Part shown: piece by piece, positions 41,765-49,944 of the stretch
How the letters are laid out: every line of letters begins with the position of its first letter
Numbering within the stretch: the first letter of the stretch is position 1
Source of the DNA: Sphingobacteriia bacterium
GTDB taxonomy: Bacteria; Bacteroidota; Bacteroidia; J057; RFSG01
Direction of reading: 5' to 3'
Assembly: GCA_009924095.1 (NCBI GenBank)
Contig: RFSG01000005.1
Coordinates: forward strand, 1 to 52,073
DNA: 52,073 nt
Program-made: the position numbers and the translations under genes
Notes under the pieces: model-generated
The model's database searches: none
What the model was told of the DNA's origin: nothing
What the model saw: the letters and a program-made list of their open reading frames with translations, nothing else

Positions 41765-43123
41765 ATGGTCAAACGTAGGTCTTTTATAAAAACTGCGGGC
41801 GTAATCGCTGCTGGAACCCTATTGGCTCCTAGTCATGCTTTTGGTAATCGTAAAAAGAAGCGGGTAATAATTTTAGGTGCCGGCCTTGCTGGTCTTACGG
41901 CCGCTTATAGGCTTCAACAACTAGGGTATGGGGTGTCTATTGTTGAAAGTAAAGGTCGTTTAGGAGGAAGAGTATTAACCTATCGCCCTGACCCAGAACA
42001 ACCCCTTACAGTTGAAATGGGAGGAGAATGGATTGGCTCTTCTCATCATCATATGCGGAAATTGGTTGAGGATGTAGGTTTAAAATTAGTTGACCATACA
42101 TTTCAAAATCATCTCCTGTTTAAAGCCGAACATTTTCGCCCCGGCAATTGGGACTTATCCGATAAAGGAAAAGCATCTTTACGCTCATTAGTTGAAAAAT
42201 ATAATAGCTTAAAACCAGATCAACGAATCTTAATAGATAAAACAGATTGGTGGCGATATCTTCGAAATAGTGGATTTGAATCTAGAGATTTAGATCTTCA
42301 AGAACTCATGGATAGCAATGAGTATGGAGAAAGTATACGTCAAGTTTCCGCTTTAATGGCCTTAGGTAATCATAATAATTATGGGGCAAAGATGGAGATG
42401 GATTATCGCATTGAAGGGGGAAACCAACGCCTGATTGATGAACTGGCGGAGCGTATTGGATGGGAGAATATTCACCTCAATCAACCGGTTACCCGGGTAA
42501 GGCAAAATCCAGGAGGGGTAAGAGTTTTTACTTATAATGGGACCCTCTTTGAAGCTGATAAAGTAATCTGTGCATTGCCTGTATTGGCTATTCGTAAAAT
42601 AGACTGGGATCCCGGATTTTCAGATGATAAAAAGGAAGCTTTAAATTCTTTACAATATTCTAGAATTACCAAAACAGCTTTCTTATTTAAGGAGAGGTTT
42701 TGGAGAGATGACCAGTTTGGTCTGTTATCTGATGTACATGCACATTATATCTATCATGCAACCCGTGGTCAATCTGGAACGCATGGTGTTCTAATGTCAC
42801 ATAGTATTGGAGACAATGCACAAGTATTAGGAGGCGCATCTGAAGCTTATAGGATTAAAATATTAAACCAAGCATTAGATCCTTTGTTTGGACCTGTCGA
42901 TAAATCTTTACTAAAACAATCTACCTTAGACTGGTCTCGGGACCCAATTGTAATGGGGGCTGTTGCATTATATGGGCCCGGTCAGGTAACCTCTGTGATG
43001 CCTGAATTAAAACAAGACATGCATAATGTGCATTTTTGTGGGGAACATTTAGGGGATTGGCAAGGGTTTATGGAAGGTGCAGTACAAAGTGCCTATGATG
43101 TTGCTGAACAGATTGTAATCTGA
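41765..43123 (+). CDS. Flavin monoamine oxidase family protein with twin-arginine signal
   Basis: A 452-residue FAD-dependent oxidase. The Tat-type signal reads KRRSFIKTAG, then a hydrophobic stretch to about residue 26. The FAD-binding GAGLAGLTAAYRL follows near residue 38, then GRLGGRV and the C-terminal HFCGEHLGDWQGFMEGAVQSAYDVAEQ (in parts) of the amine-oxidase family. Substrates may be primary amines, polyamines or amino acids; the sequence does not decide. Export as a folded FAD enzyme would place it in the periplasm. It is the only gene in its transcript, and the next gene starts 33 bases on with a near -7 box (TATATTTC at 43126). Confidence 0.88.
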   Translation: MVKRRSFIKTAGVIAAGTLLAPSHAFGNRKKKRVIILGAGLAGLTAAYRLQQLGYGVSIVESKGRLGGRVLTYRPDPEQPLTVEMGGEWIGSSHHHMRKLVEDVGLKLVDHTFQNHLLFKAEHFRPGNWDLSDKGKASLRSLVEKYNSLKPDQRILIDKTDWWRYLRNSGFESRDLDLQELMDSNEYGESIRQVSALMALGNHNNYGAKMEMDYRIEGGNQRLIDELAERIGWENIHLNQPVTRVRQNPGGVRVFTYNGTLFEADKVICALPVLAIRKIDWDPGFSDDKKEALNSLQYSRITKTAFLFKERFWRDDQFGLLSDVHAHYIYHATRGQSGTHGVLMSHSIGDNAQVLGGASEAYRIKILNQALDPLFGPVDKSLLKQSTLDWSRDPIVMGAVALYGPGQVTSVMPELKQDMHNVHFCGEHLGDWQGFMEGAVQSAYDVAEQIVI

Positions 43124-43156
43124 CCTATATTTCATTTATTTATTTAACAAAATCAT

Positions 43157-43612
43157 ATGTCACTGAAAGACATTATTAGTGAAGACATTAAGCTCGCAAT
43201 GAAAAGCCGGGATCAAGGTGCTCTTCGTGCCTTGCGTGCAATTAAATCTGCAATATTACTTGCTGAAACAGCAGAAGGAGCATCAGGAGATTTATCCCAA
43301 GAAGATGAACTTAAATTATTGGTTCGTCAGGCTAAACAACGGAAAGACTCTATTGAACAATTTGTCAATAATGGTCGTGAAGATTTAGCGGTTGGAGAAA
43401 GAGAAGAACTGATTATCATAGAAAAATATTTGCCCAAACAATTGACACTGGAAGAAATTACAGCAGCAGTTAAAGATATCATCAACGCAGCTGGCGCCAC
43501 CGGACCTGGGGATTTGGGCAAAGTCATGAGCCTTGCTACCCCTCAATTGGCAGGAAAAGCAGAAGGGAAAATTATCAGTCAGGTGGTAAAAGAATTACTT
43601 TCCGGAAAATGA
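43157..43612 (+). CDS. GatB/YqeY domain protein
   Basis: A 151-residue all-helical protein of the YqeY family, which shares its fold with the tRNA-binding tail of GatB. It begins SLKDIISEDIKLAMKSRDQGALRALRAIKSA (in parts) and contains EREELIIIEKYLPKQL and the C-terminal GDLGKVM segment of the family. The role is unproven but linked to tRNA or amidation. The stop overlaps the cvpA start by four bases (ATGA). It begins a run of nine plus-strand genes. Confidence 0.92.
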   Translation: MSLKDIISEDIKLAMKSRDQGALRALRAIKSAILLAETAEGASGDLSQEDELKLLVRQAKQRKDSIEQFVNNGREDLAVGEREELIIIEKYLPKQLTLEEITAAVKDIINAAGATGPGDLGKVMSLATPQLAGKAEGKIISQVVKELLSGK

Positions 43613-44097
43613 ACATTGCCGACCTGATCGGCTCGCTGGTACTGGTTTTTGCAGCTTTCTCTGGATTCAAAAAAGGATTCGTTAAAGCCATTTCAGATGC
43701 CATAGGCGGAATCGTAGCGCTCATAGTTGCTTATCAATATTCATCAGTATTTGCGCATTATTTGCCCCTACCTTTTCCTTGGAGCACGTTAGGCGTATTT
43801 TTCCTCCTAACCCTACTGCTAATCATTTTATTTAAACTTATATCTCGTCTAATACATACCTTTCTGGATATTACCTTAATCCTCGGAATTTTTAACCGTC
43901 TTTTGGGAGCCGTGTTGTATGTAGGATTTTCTTTTACACTCTTTTCGTTTCTATATTGGGTGTTAATTCAATATTCAATTATCACTCCTTCTGCGGAATT
44001 TTCTGAAAGTAGATTTCTCAATCTTTGCCAATTTATTTTTCCCGTTTGGGAAAATCTTACCCCTGGAGCTTTACCTCGTTTGTCTTCTTTGGGATGA
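43609..44097 (+). CDS. cvpA: CvpA family membrane protein
   Basis: A 162-residue inner-membrane protein with four helices. It starts with ADLIGSLVLVFAAFSGFKKGFVKA, matching the CvpA/colicin V production family start (DxxxxxxxxxxGxxKG). The family is associated with envelope integrity. It is translationally coupled to the YqeY gene upstream, and its TGA overlaps the ATG of the glutamine amidotransferase gene (ATGA). Confidence 0.87.
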   Translation: MNIADLIGSLVLVFAAFSGFKKGFVKAISDAIGGIVALIVAYQYSSVFAHYLPLPFPWSTLGVFFLLTLLLIILFKLISRLIHTFLDITLILGIFNRLLGAVLYVGFSFTLFSFLYWVLIQYSIITPSAEFSESRFLNLCQFIFPVWENLTPGALPRLSSLG

Positions 44098-44657
44098 TAT
44101 TAGTACTTGATAACTTTGATTCATTTACTTGGAATCTGGTTGCCTTACTGCGGGAATTAGGGAAAGAAGTGGTGGTAAGAAGAAATGACGAACCACTATC
44201 TGCCCTCGTAAATCTAAATCCTACAAGTATTATTATTTCACCAGGTCCTGGAAAACCGCGAGATGCGGGTGTTTCGTGGAAGTTGTTGGAAGCCTTTGCA
44301 GGCAAGGTGCCTGTGTTAGGAATTTGTCTTGGTCACCAATTAATTGGAGAATGGACTGGTGCTTCACTGAATTATGCAATTCGTCCTATGCATGGTCATG
44401 TTTCCAATGTTACACTTGCTTCGTCACCTTTGTTTGATGGACTTCCCCAAAGTATTCAAGTAATGCGTTATCATTCCTTATGCTTAGAAAAAAAAACCCT
44501 GCCTAAAGAATTGGAATGCATAGCAGAAACAGAACAAGCAGAAGTAATGGCAATCTATCATAAATCCCTTAATTTAGCCGGGCTTCAATTCCATCCGGAA
44601 TCCTGTTTGACACCAGATGGAAAACAAATCATACAGAATTGGTTGAACTTATTTTAA
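44094..44657 (+). CDS. Anthranilate/aminodeoxychorismate synthase glutaminase subunit
   Basis: A class I glutamine amidotransferase of 187 residues that supplies ammonia to chorismate for tryptophan or folate. The start at 44094 gives MILVLDNFDSFTWNL, the family's usual opening; an earlier in-frame start inside cvpA is not used. The nucleophile is Cys in GICLGHQ, and the His-Glu pair is in QFHPESCLT. The oxyanion stretch SPGPGKP is present. No trpE or pabB lies beside it, so TrpG and PabA cannot be told apart, and it may serve both. It overlaps cvpA as ATGA. Confidence 0.93.
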   Translation: MILVLDNFDSFTWNLVALLRELGKEVVVRRNDEPLSALVNLNPTSIIISPGPGKPRDAGVSWKLLEAFAGKVPVLGICLGHQLIGEWTGASLNYAIRPMHGHVSNVTLASSPLFDGLPQSIQVMRYHSLCLEKKTLPKELECIAETEQAEVMAIYHKSLNLAGLQFHPESCLTPDGKQIIQNWLNLF

Positions 44658-44667
44658 ATCGCTCATT

Positions 44668-45456
44668 ATGTCTTCAAAGGATAAACCTATGGAATATACT
44701 TTAATTCGGGAACAAGGGTATGAATATATTGAAAAAGGAGACGGCCCTATTTTGTTACTGTTGCATGGTCTATTTGGAGCGCTCAGCAACTGGAATGAAG
44801 TCTTAAAAGATTTTTCTAAAGATTATCGGGTGATAATCCCAATTATCCCTATTTATCAGCCTACACGTGTAGAGGCCTCAGTGGATGCATTAGCTCAGTT
44901 TGTGTCAAAATTTGTAGAGTTCAAACAACTGAATAATTTTTCGGTTATTGGTAATTCCTTGGGAGGACATCTGGCTTTGATTTTAACCCTTCAACATCAA
45001 GATAAAATTAATGCGATGGTGCTAACAGGTTCCTCTGGATTATACGAATCTGGAATGGGCACGTCGTTTCCTAGAAGAAGTGATTACACGTATGTTAAAG
45101 ATCGGGTTGGTTATACTTTTTATCATCCCGAAACAGCTACCCGTGAGCTAATTGATGAGGTGTTTGAAATTATTAATGACACCGGAAAAGCATTGCGAAT
45201 AATTAAAATTGCTCGAGCTGCGCAACAGCACAACATGAGAAGAGAATTATCTTTAATTCGGATTCCTACCTTATTGGTTTGGGGTCTAAATGATAATATA
45301 ACGCCTACTCAAGTAGCTTGGGAATTTCGGTCTTTAATGCCTCAAGCGGAACTTAGATTCATTGATAAATGTAGTCATGCTGCAATGATGGAGCAGCCAG
45401 AGGAATTTAATCGGGTAACCCGGCAATTTCTTCAAAAAGTACTCGTATCATTATAA
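44668..45456 (+). CDS. Alpha/beta hydrolase
   Basis: A 262-residue alpha/beta-hydrolase-fold enzyme. The oxyanion-hole HGLFG (near residue 33), the nucleophile elbow GNSLGGH (about 94-100), the acid in WGLNDNITP and the catalytic His in DKCSHAAMMEQP are all in the expected order. The protein is probably an esterase or related hydrolase; the substrate is unknown. In Bacteroidota a hydrolase next to a CBS gene and nadK is a recurring arrangement, and the CBS gene follows here by 12 bases. It lies ten bases after the amidotransferase. Confidence 0.88.
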   Translation: MSSKDKPMEYTLIREQGYEYIEKGDGPILLLLHGLFGALSNWNEVLKDFSKDYRVIIPIIPIYQPTRVEASVDALAQFVSKFVEFKQLNNFSVIGNSLGGHLALILTLQHQDKINAMVLTGSSGLYESGMGTSFPRRSDYTYVKDRVGYTFYHPETATRELIDEVFEIINDTGKALRIIKIARAAQQHNMRRELSLIRIPTLLVWGLNDNITPTQVAWEFRSLMPQAELRFIDKCSHAAMMEQPEEFNRVTRQFLQKVLVSL

Positions 45457-45468
45457 ATAAACCCTGTA

Positions 45469-46134
45469 ATGGTCGTTAAAGATCTTATATCTGATAAAAT
45501 CCCTTGTCTGAAAACCTCTGATACCGGAGACAAAGTTTTAGACTGGATGGAGGAATTTAAAGTAGGTCATCTTCCTATTGTAAATGAAAAACAATATCTT
45601 GGATTATTATCAGAAAACGATGTGTTGAGTGCCGAAGGGATGGATCAACCCGTAGGGGATTATCCCTTAACCTTACCTGTTACCCTTTGGATTTATGATC
45701 ATCAACACGTGTATGATGCCATACGTTTGATGGCATTATGGAATTTAAGCGTGTTACCTGTTATTGATGCAGATAACAATTATATAGGAATGGTAACCCG
45801 TGAAGATTTGGTGTTGGCGATGGCAAAGTTTTTTGCAGCCGAAGAACCAGGCGGAATCATTATTCTTGAAATTCCACATAATTCCTATAACCTATCTGAG
45901 ATTGCCCGTATTGTGGAATCTAATGACGCAAAAATTTTAAGTTTATATATATCCTCTTTGCCCGAATCTTTAGCTTATCAGGTTACCTTAAAACTAAATA
46001 TTAGTGAACTTACCCGAACCTTGGGAACCTTTGAACGATTTGGATACAAAGTAATGATGAGCTTTTTCGACAAGGCACAATTAGATGATACCACAGATCG
46101 ATATAATTTATTAATGCGGTATCTAAACACCTAA
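45469..46134 (+). CDS. CBS-domain protein
   Basis: A 221-residue cytoplasmic protein with two CBS motifs (about residues 7-60 and 73-125), the usual adenosyl-ligand-binding module, including a TREDLVLAMAKFF segment. The C-terminal 85 residues (GIIILEIPHNSYNLSEIARIV) resemble an ACT-type regulatory fold. It probably senses a nucleotide or amino acid. It belongs to the conserved hydrolase-CBS-nadK neighbourhood. No catalytic domain is attached. Confidence 0.85.
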   Translation: MVVKDLISDKIPCLKTSDTGDKVLDWMEEFKVGHLPIVNEKQYLGLLSENDVLSAEGMDQPVGDYPLTLPVTLWIYDHQHVYDAIRLMALWNLSVLPVIDADNNYIGMVTREDLVLAMAKFFAAEEPGGIIILEIPHNSYNLSEIARIVESNDAKILSLYISSLPESLAYQVTLKLNISELTRTLGTFERFGYKVMMSFFDKAQLDDTTDRYNLLMRYLNT

Positions 46135-46161
46135 CTTTTTCTTCCTAATTTTTTATTATAA

Positions 46162-46797
46162 ATGCCAGGTTTGTTAGGTCGCCTTATGGTAATTACGGAT
46201 TACCATCTTCAACAGAAATGGCAACATTCTGCAATAACAAAATTGGCTTTACAAGGAGGCGCTGATATAATTCAACTTAGAGAGAAACATTTATCAAACG
46301 AAGAAATCATAGCAGAAGTTGATAATATACTAGTTTATAAAAAAGAGTATCAATTTGCGCTTTTAATAAATGATCATTTAAATATTGCTATTCAAACGAA
46401 AGCGGATGGGGTGCATGTTGGAAAAGAAGATATTTCGTATCAAGAATGCAGGAATATTTATCAAAACGAAAATAATCAAATGCCTATTCTGGGGGTAACC
46501 ATTCATTCTTTAGAAGAATTGCAGATGTTATCTCCTCCTTATCCTAGCTATATTGGGGTAGGGCCAGTTTTCGGGACCACTTCAAAAGTAAATTCACTTC
46601 CTGCCTTGGGATTGGAAAAACTTGCCGAAATTTGCCAACAATCTCCGGTTCCAGTATTTGCTATTGGTAACTTACGCCCTGACCGGGTAGCTGATGTCAT
46701 TGACGCAGGTGCCTGGGGAATAGCTGTTCTCGGCGCTGTTTGCCTAGCGGATAATCCAGAACTGGCGACCCGACAATTTGCAGAAGCCCTTTTTTAA
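46162..46797 (+). CDS. thiE: Thiamine phosphate synthase (ThiE/TenI family)
   Basis: A 211-residue TIM-barrel protein that joins HMP-pyrophosphate with thiazole phosphate in thiamine synthesis. It contains VITDYHL, GGADIIQLREKHLS, LLINDHLNIA, DGVHVGKED, the GPVFGTTSKVNS phosphate-binding stretch and VFAIGNL. The residues expected for ThiE (the QLR and DD-like H-loop) are mostly kept; a TenI-type homologue, which aromatises the thiazole, remains possible because the DDL motif is replaced by DHL. It overlaps the following Omp85-like gene by about 20 bases, which places that gene's TTG start inside thiE. Confidence 0.82.
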   Translation: MPGLLGRLMVITDYHLQQKWQHSAITKLALQGGADIIQLREKHLSNEEIIAEVDNILVYKKEYQFALLINDHLNIAIQTKADGVHVGKEDISYQECRNIYQNENNQMPILGVTIHSLEELQMLSPPYPSYIGVGPVFGTTSKVNSLPALGLEKLAEICQQSPVPVFAIGNLRPDRVADVIDAGAWGIAVLGAVCLADNPELATRQFAEALF

Positions 46798-48196
46798 TAT
46801 CCGAATACTTTTTTTGATCCTGTTCCTGGGTGGGTTTATTCCTATTCAGGCACAGGACTCTGTACTTGTTAAATCTATCTTTATTCAAGGACTAAAAAAA
46901 ACTCGAAGAATAACCGTTCTTAGAGAAATGACCCTACAAGAAGGAACCCTGATTCCCGTAAGTCAGATTCCCCAACTCATGGAGGTTAATCGTAACAATG
47001 TTTATAATACTAGGTTATTTACGGATGTTGAATTTAGTTATGTAACCGAAAATGGAGATTTATTTTTAATCATCTTGCTGAGAGAACGATGGTATATCGG
47101 GGTGTTACCCTATTTAAATTTTGAAGAAAGAACTTTTAGAGAATGGTGGGCAGATAAAGATTTTGACCGTTTAGCTGTTGGGGGACGATTGCAATGGAGA
47201 AACATTAGTGGATATGGAGATCGACTAGACTTTCATTTACAGGAGGGATATACCCGTGTGCTTCAGGTAAATTATTTTTATCCCTTTTTATTTCGAAAAG
47301 CTAAAATTGATTTGGGGATTTTATATACTTATACTGCCAACAAAGAAATAGGATATGTTACCGATAGTGCTATTCTTCAATTGGCACGATTACCTGGAAA
47401 AAAAATACGATTTACTCAATCCGGAATGATTGATTTTACGAAAAGATTTTCGCCTAGAAATCGATTGTCTTTTGGAATAGGATATCAATATTTCCATCCT
47501 AACGATACCGTCTTTGAATTAAATCCATATTATTTATCTGGAAAAACCGAATTAGCCTATTATCCAATTTTTAGGTTAGGATATTCGCTAGATCAACGGG
47601 ATTGGAAAGCGTTTCCATTAAAAGGGTATAGAGTTACGCTTCAAGTTCGAAAGGCTGGAGTTTTGCATTTATTTTCTACCCATCATTTTACACAGGTTTC
47701 AGTTTATTTTAGTAAATATCATGCGCTTACTTCCCGATGGAATTTTTCTTGGGGAATTGCTCATTTAAATACCATTGGAAGGAATATCCCCTTTTTTGAT
47801 AAACATTTTATTGGACTGAATGGGTATTTTTTAAGAGGATATGAAACCTATGTGATTGATGCTACCTGGTTTCAGACGCTTCATGCTGAAATTAAATATG
47901 GACTCATTCCTAGGCAAATTGTGACCTTTAACGGCTTACCTTTGCAAAAGAAATTTAATAAGTTCCTTACCGATATTCCAATTGCTGTGTATGTTAGTTT
48001 GTTTTCTGACCATGGATATGCAGAAGATCACTCCATTGGAGCTACCGATACTTATTTAAAAGAAAGATGGTTACGCAGCATAGGAGTAGGGCTACAATTA
48101 TTAACTATTTATGATAATTATTTCCGCTTTGAATATAGTATAAATCATTTTGGAAAAACAGGTTTTGCATTTAATTGGAGATTACCCCTTCGTTAA
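46778..48196 (+). CDS. Short Omp85-family outer-membrane protein
   Basis: A 472-residue outer-membrane protein. The signal peptide (LFLILFLGGFIPIQAQDS) lies within the first 28 residues when translation starts at the TTG at 46778; no ATG precedes the signal. One POTRA-like domain follows (VLVKSIFIQGLKKT... and the YNTRLFTDVEF segment, about residues 29-105), then a barrel with the LRGYE motif (about 360). BamA normally has five POTRA domains and about 800 residues or more, so this is a reduced Omp85. Its location before nadK and ompH is where bamA-type genes often sit in Bacteroidota. Whether it replaces or adds to BamA is not known. Confidence 0.78.
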   Translation: MQKPFFNIRILFLILFLGGFIPIQAQDSVLVKSIFIQGLKKTRRITVLREMTLQEGTLIPVSQIPQLMEVNRNNVYNTRLFTDVEFSYVTENGDLFLIILLRERWYIGVLPYLNFEERTFREWWADKDFDRLAVGGRLQWRNISGYGDRLDFHLQEGYTRVLQVNYFYPFLFRKAKIDLGILYTYTANKEIGYVTDSAILQLARLPGKKIRFTQSGMIDFTKRFSPRNRLSFGIGYQYFHPNDTVFELNPYYLSGKTELAYYPIFRLGYSLDQRDWKAFPLKGYRVTLQVRKAGVLHLFSTHHFTQVSVYFSKYHALTSRWNFSWGIAHLNTIGRNIPFFDKHFIGLNGYFLRGYETYVIDATWFQTLHAEIKYGLIPRQIVTFNGLPLQKKFNKFLTDIPIAVYVSLFSDHGYAEDHSIGATDTYLKERWLRSIGVGLQLLTIYDNYFRFEYSINHFGKTGFAFNWRLPLR

Positions 48197-48199
48197 TTT

Positions 48200-49090
48200 A
48201 TGAACATCGCTATTTTTGGTCGAATTACGACTTCAACCAAACCTTCTATTTTATTTGCTTATTTTAATTTCTTGCGGGAACAACAAATTACTTTTAAAAT
48301 TCTTGCCTCGTATGCAATTAAATTAAATGAACAAATCAATAATCCTGAAGAAAGAATTTCATTAGCTGAAACCTTCGAAAATACACAGGATTTACCCGCG
48401 GTTGATTTTGTATTAAGTATAGGAGGAGATGGAACTTTGTTAGAAACTGTTCGTCAATTTAGAGGATGTGGAACCCCGGTATTAGGTGTAAATACAGGGC
48501 GATTAGGGTTTTTGGCACAAGTGGTTCAGGAGGATTTAATTCCAGCTACCCACGCTTTATTAAAAGGCACCTATAAGCTGGAAGAAAGAACAATTATGCA
48601 ATTAATTACCTCTGATACGAATTTATTTCCAGGCGATCATTTTGCATTAAATGACATTACTATTCATAAAAGTAATTCTAATGAAATGATAACCGTTCAC
48701 ACTTTTATTAATGGGGATTTTTTAAATGCGTATTGGGGCGATGGAATAATTCTATCTACTCCAACCGGTTCAACCGCCTATAATTTATCTTGTGGTGGAC
48801 CAGTAATTATGCCAGGTACTCCTGCTTTTGTGATCACCCCAATTGCTCCTCATTCCTTAACTATACGACCAATGATTATTCCAGATCATTCGGTAATCTC
48901 CTTAGAAATTGAAAGTCGTTCTGGTCAGGCCTTAATCGCCTTAGACTCCAGAACTCAGCTTATTCATCATAAAACAGAAATAGCCGTCAAAAAAGCAACT
49001 TTTACGATGCCACTGGTTCGAATTCAACAATACTCTTATTTTGAGTCGCTCAGAACCCGTTTACATTGGGGGCTTGACAATAGAAACTAA
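48200..49090 (+). CDS. nadK: NAD kinase
   Basis: A 296-residue enzyme that phosphorylates NAD to NADP. The catalytic GGDGTLLE lies near residue 75, the NE/D-type binding segment is ALNDITIHKS (with N and D in the usual order), and DGIILSTPTGSTAYNLSCGGPV is the standard adenine/ribose-binding stretch. The length fits the bacterial family. It starts four bases after the Omp85-like gene stop. In Bacteroidota nadK is usual in this neighbourhood. Confidence 0.96.
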   Translation: MNIAIFGRITTSTKPSILFAYFNFLREQQITFKILASYAIKLNEQINNPEERISLAETFENTQDLPAVDFVLSIGGDGTLLETVRQFRGCGTPVLGVNTGRLGFLAQVVQEDLIPATHALLKGTYKLEERTIMQLITSDTNLFPGDHFALNDITIHKSNSNEMITVHTFINGDFLNAYWGDGIILSTPTGSTAYNLSCGGPVIMPGTPAFVITPIAPHSLTIRPMIIPDHSVISLEIESRSGQALIALDSRTQLIHHKTEIAVKKATFTMPLVRIQQYSYFESLRTRLHWGLDNRN

Positions 49091-49108
49091 TTACTAATAA
49101 TCTTTAAT

Positions 49109-49116
49109 TAATTTTG
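49109..49116 (+). promoter_or_regulatory. -7 box TAATTTTG for the OmpH-like gene
   Basis: Perfect TAnnTTTG ending four bases before the ATG at 49121; predicts a leaderless transcript. No matching -33 TTG at 17-23 bases. Confidence 0.5.
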
Positions 49117-49120
49117 CCCT

Positions 49121-49696
49121 ATGAACCGTATTTCAATTCTCTTACATAGCCTTTGCATTCTTGCAGTAGCAGTCCTTTATTATCTTCATTTTTCGAAGTC
49201 CTCCTCTAATGCTTCAGCAGATCTACCCAATCATCAAAAAAATCAAGCCATATTATATTTAAATACCGATAGTCTATTAATTAGTTACACCCTTTTCCAG
49301 GAATCAAAAAAACAATTAGAAGACAAACAGGCAAAATTAGAGGCAGATATGCAAGGAAAAGCGCAAATGTTGGAAAAAGAAGTGATGCAATTTCAACAAC
49401 AATATGGAGGAATGACACAATCGCAAGTGGACGAACGTAAAGAACAGCTAGGCAAAAAAGAACAAGATTTGATGGCATTACGGGAACAATTGGCAAATGA
49501 ATTAATGGAGGAAGAGCAAACCTTAAATAAAAATATTTATGATTCTATTCAGGGATATCTGAAAAGATTTACTTCCGGAAAAAACATTCAATTTATTATG
49601 GGGTATTCTCCCGGAGGTTCTGTTTTATTTGCGAATGATAGTCTCGATATAACCCGTCAGGTAATTGAAGGATTAAATAATGACCTTAAACGATAG
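49121..49696 (+). CDS. OmpH/Skp family periplasmic chaperone
   Basis: A 191-residue exported or anchored protein. A single N-terminal hydrophobic segment (about residues 6-23) is followed by the start of the OmpH fold (ILYLNTDSLL), a long charged coiled-coil (about residues 60-140, QLEDKQAKLEADMQGKAQML in parts), and the second small beta strand region (IQFIMGYSPGGSVLF). Skp-like proteins hold unfolded outer-membrane proteins as they cross the periplasm. It fits the adjacent Omp85-like gene functionally, though nadK lies between. Confidence 0.9.
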   Translation: MNRISILLHSLCILAVAVLYYLHFSKSSSNASADLPNHQKNQAILYLNTDSLLISYTLFQESKKQLEDKQAKLEADMQGKAQMLEKEVMQFQQQYGGMTQSQVDERKEQLGKKEQDLMALREQLANELMEEEQTLNKNIYDSIQGYLKRFTSGKNIQFIMGYSPGGSVLFANDSLDITRQVIEGLNNDLKR

Positions 49697-49944
49697 TCGT
49701 TATTTGCATAAATGCTGTTATGATTTTAAATGAGATTAAATTTTAATTCGATAAAAATTTTTTTTCGGAAAGAAATTAAACCTTATTTAAAGAGATAAAT
49801 AAAAATGAAATCCTGTACAGGTTTACTGGTTCTTTAAAAATTTGAAGCCCCTAATTCTTAATCTTTAATTTATTACCTTTAATCTTTCAGGCATTTCAGG
49901 ATCCCAAAAATGCTGATGTTAATAGTTTTAATTTTTAAAACATA
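49697..49944. other. Intergenic region between convergent ompH-like and ABC-F genes
   Basis: About 250 AT-rich bases without a plausible gene. It contains the 10-bp palindrome CCTGTACAGG (49812-49821), a repeated TAATCTTT, and a weak hairpin in which GCATTT (49891-49896) pairs with AAATGC (49908-49913), followed by a T-rich stretch. It is the most likely place for terminators of both genes, but no strong one is seen. Confidence 0.4.

Noticed and set aside
44025..44093. Earlier start for the glutamine amidotransferase within cvpA
   Set aside because: The family begins at MILVLDNFDSF and the ATG at 44094 overlaps the cvpA stop as ATGA, as elsewhere in this window.
49812..49821. Palindrome CCTGTACAGG as an operator
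   Set aside because: It occurs once, lies between two convergent gene ends, and has no nearby start to regulate.
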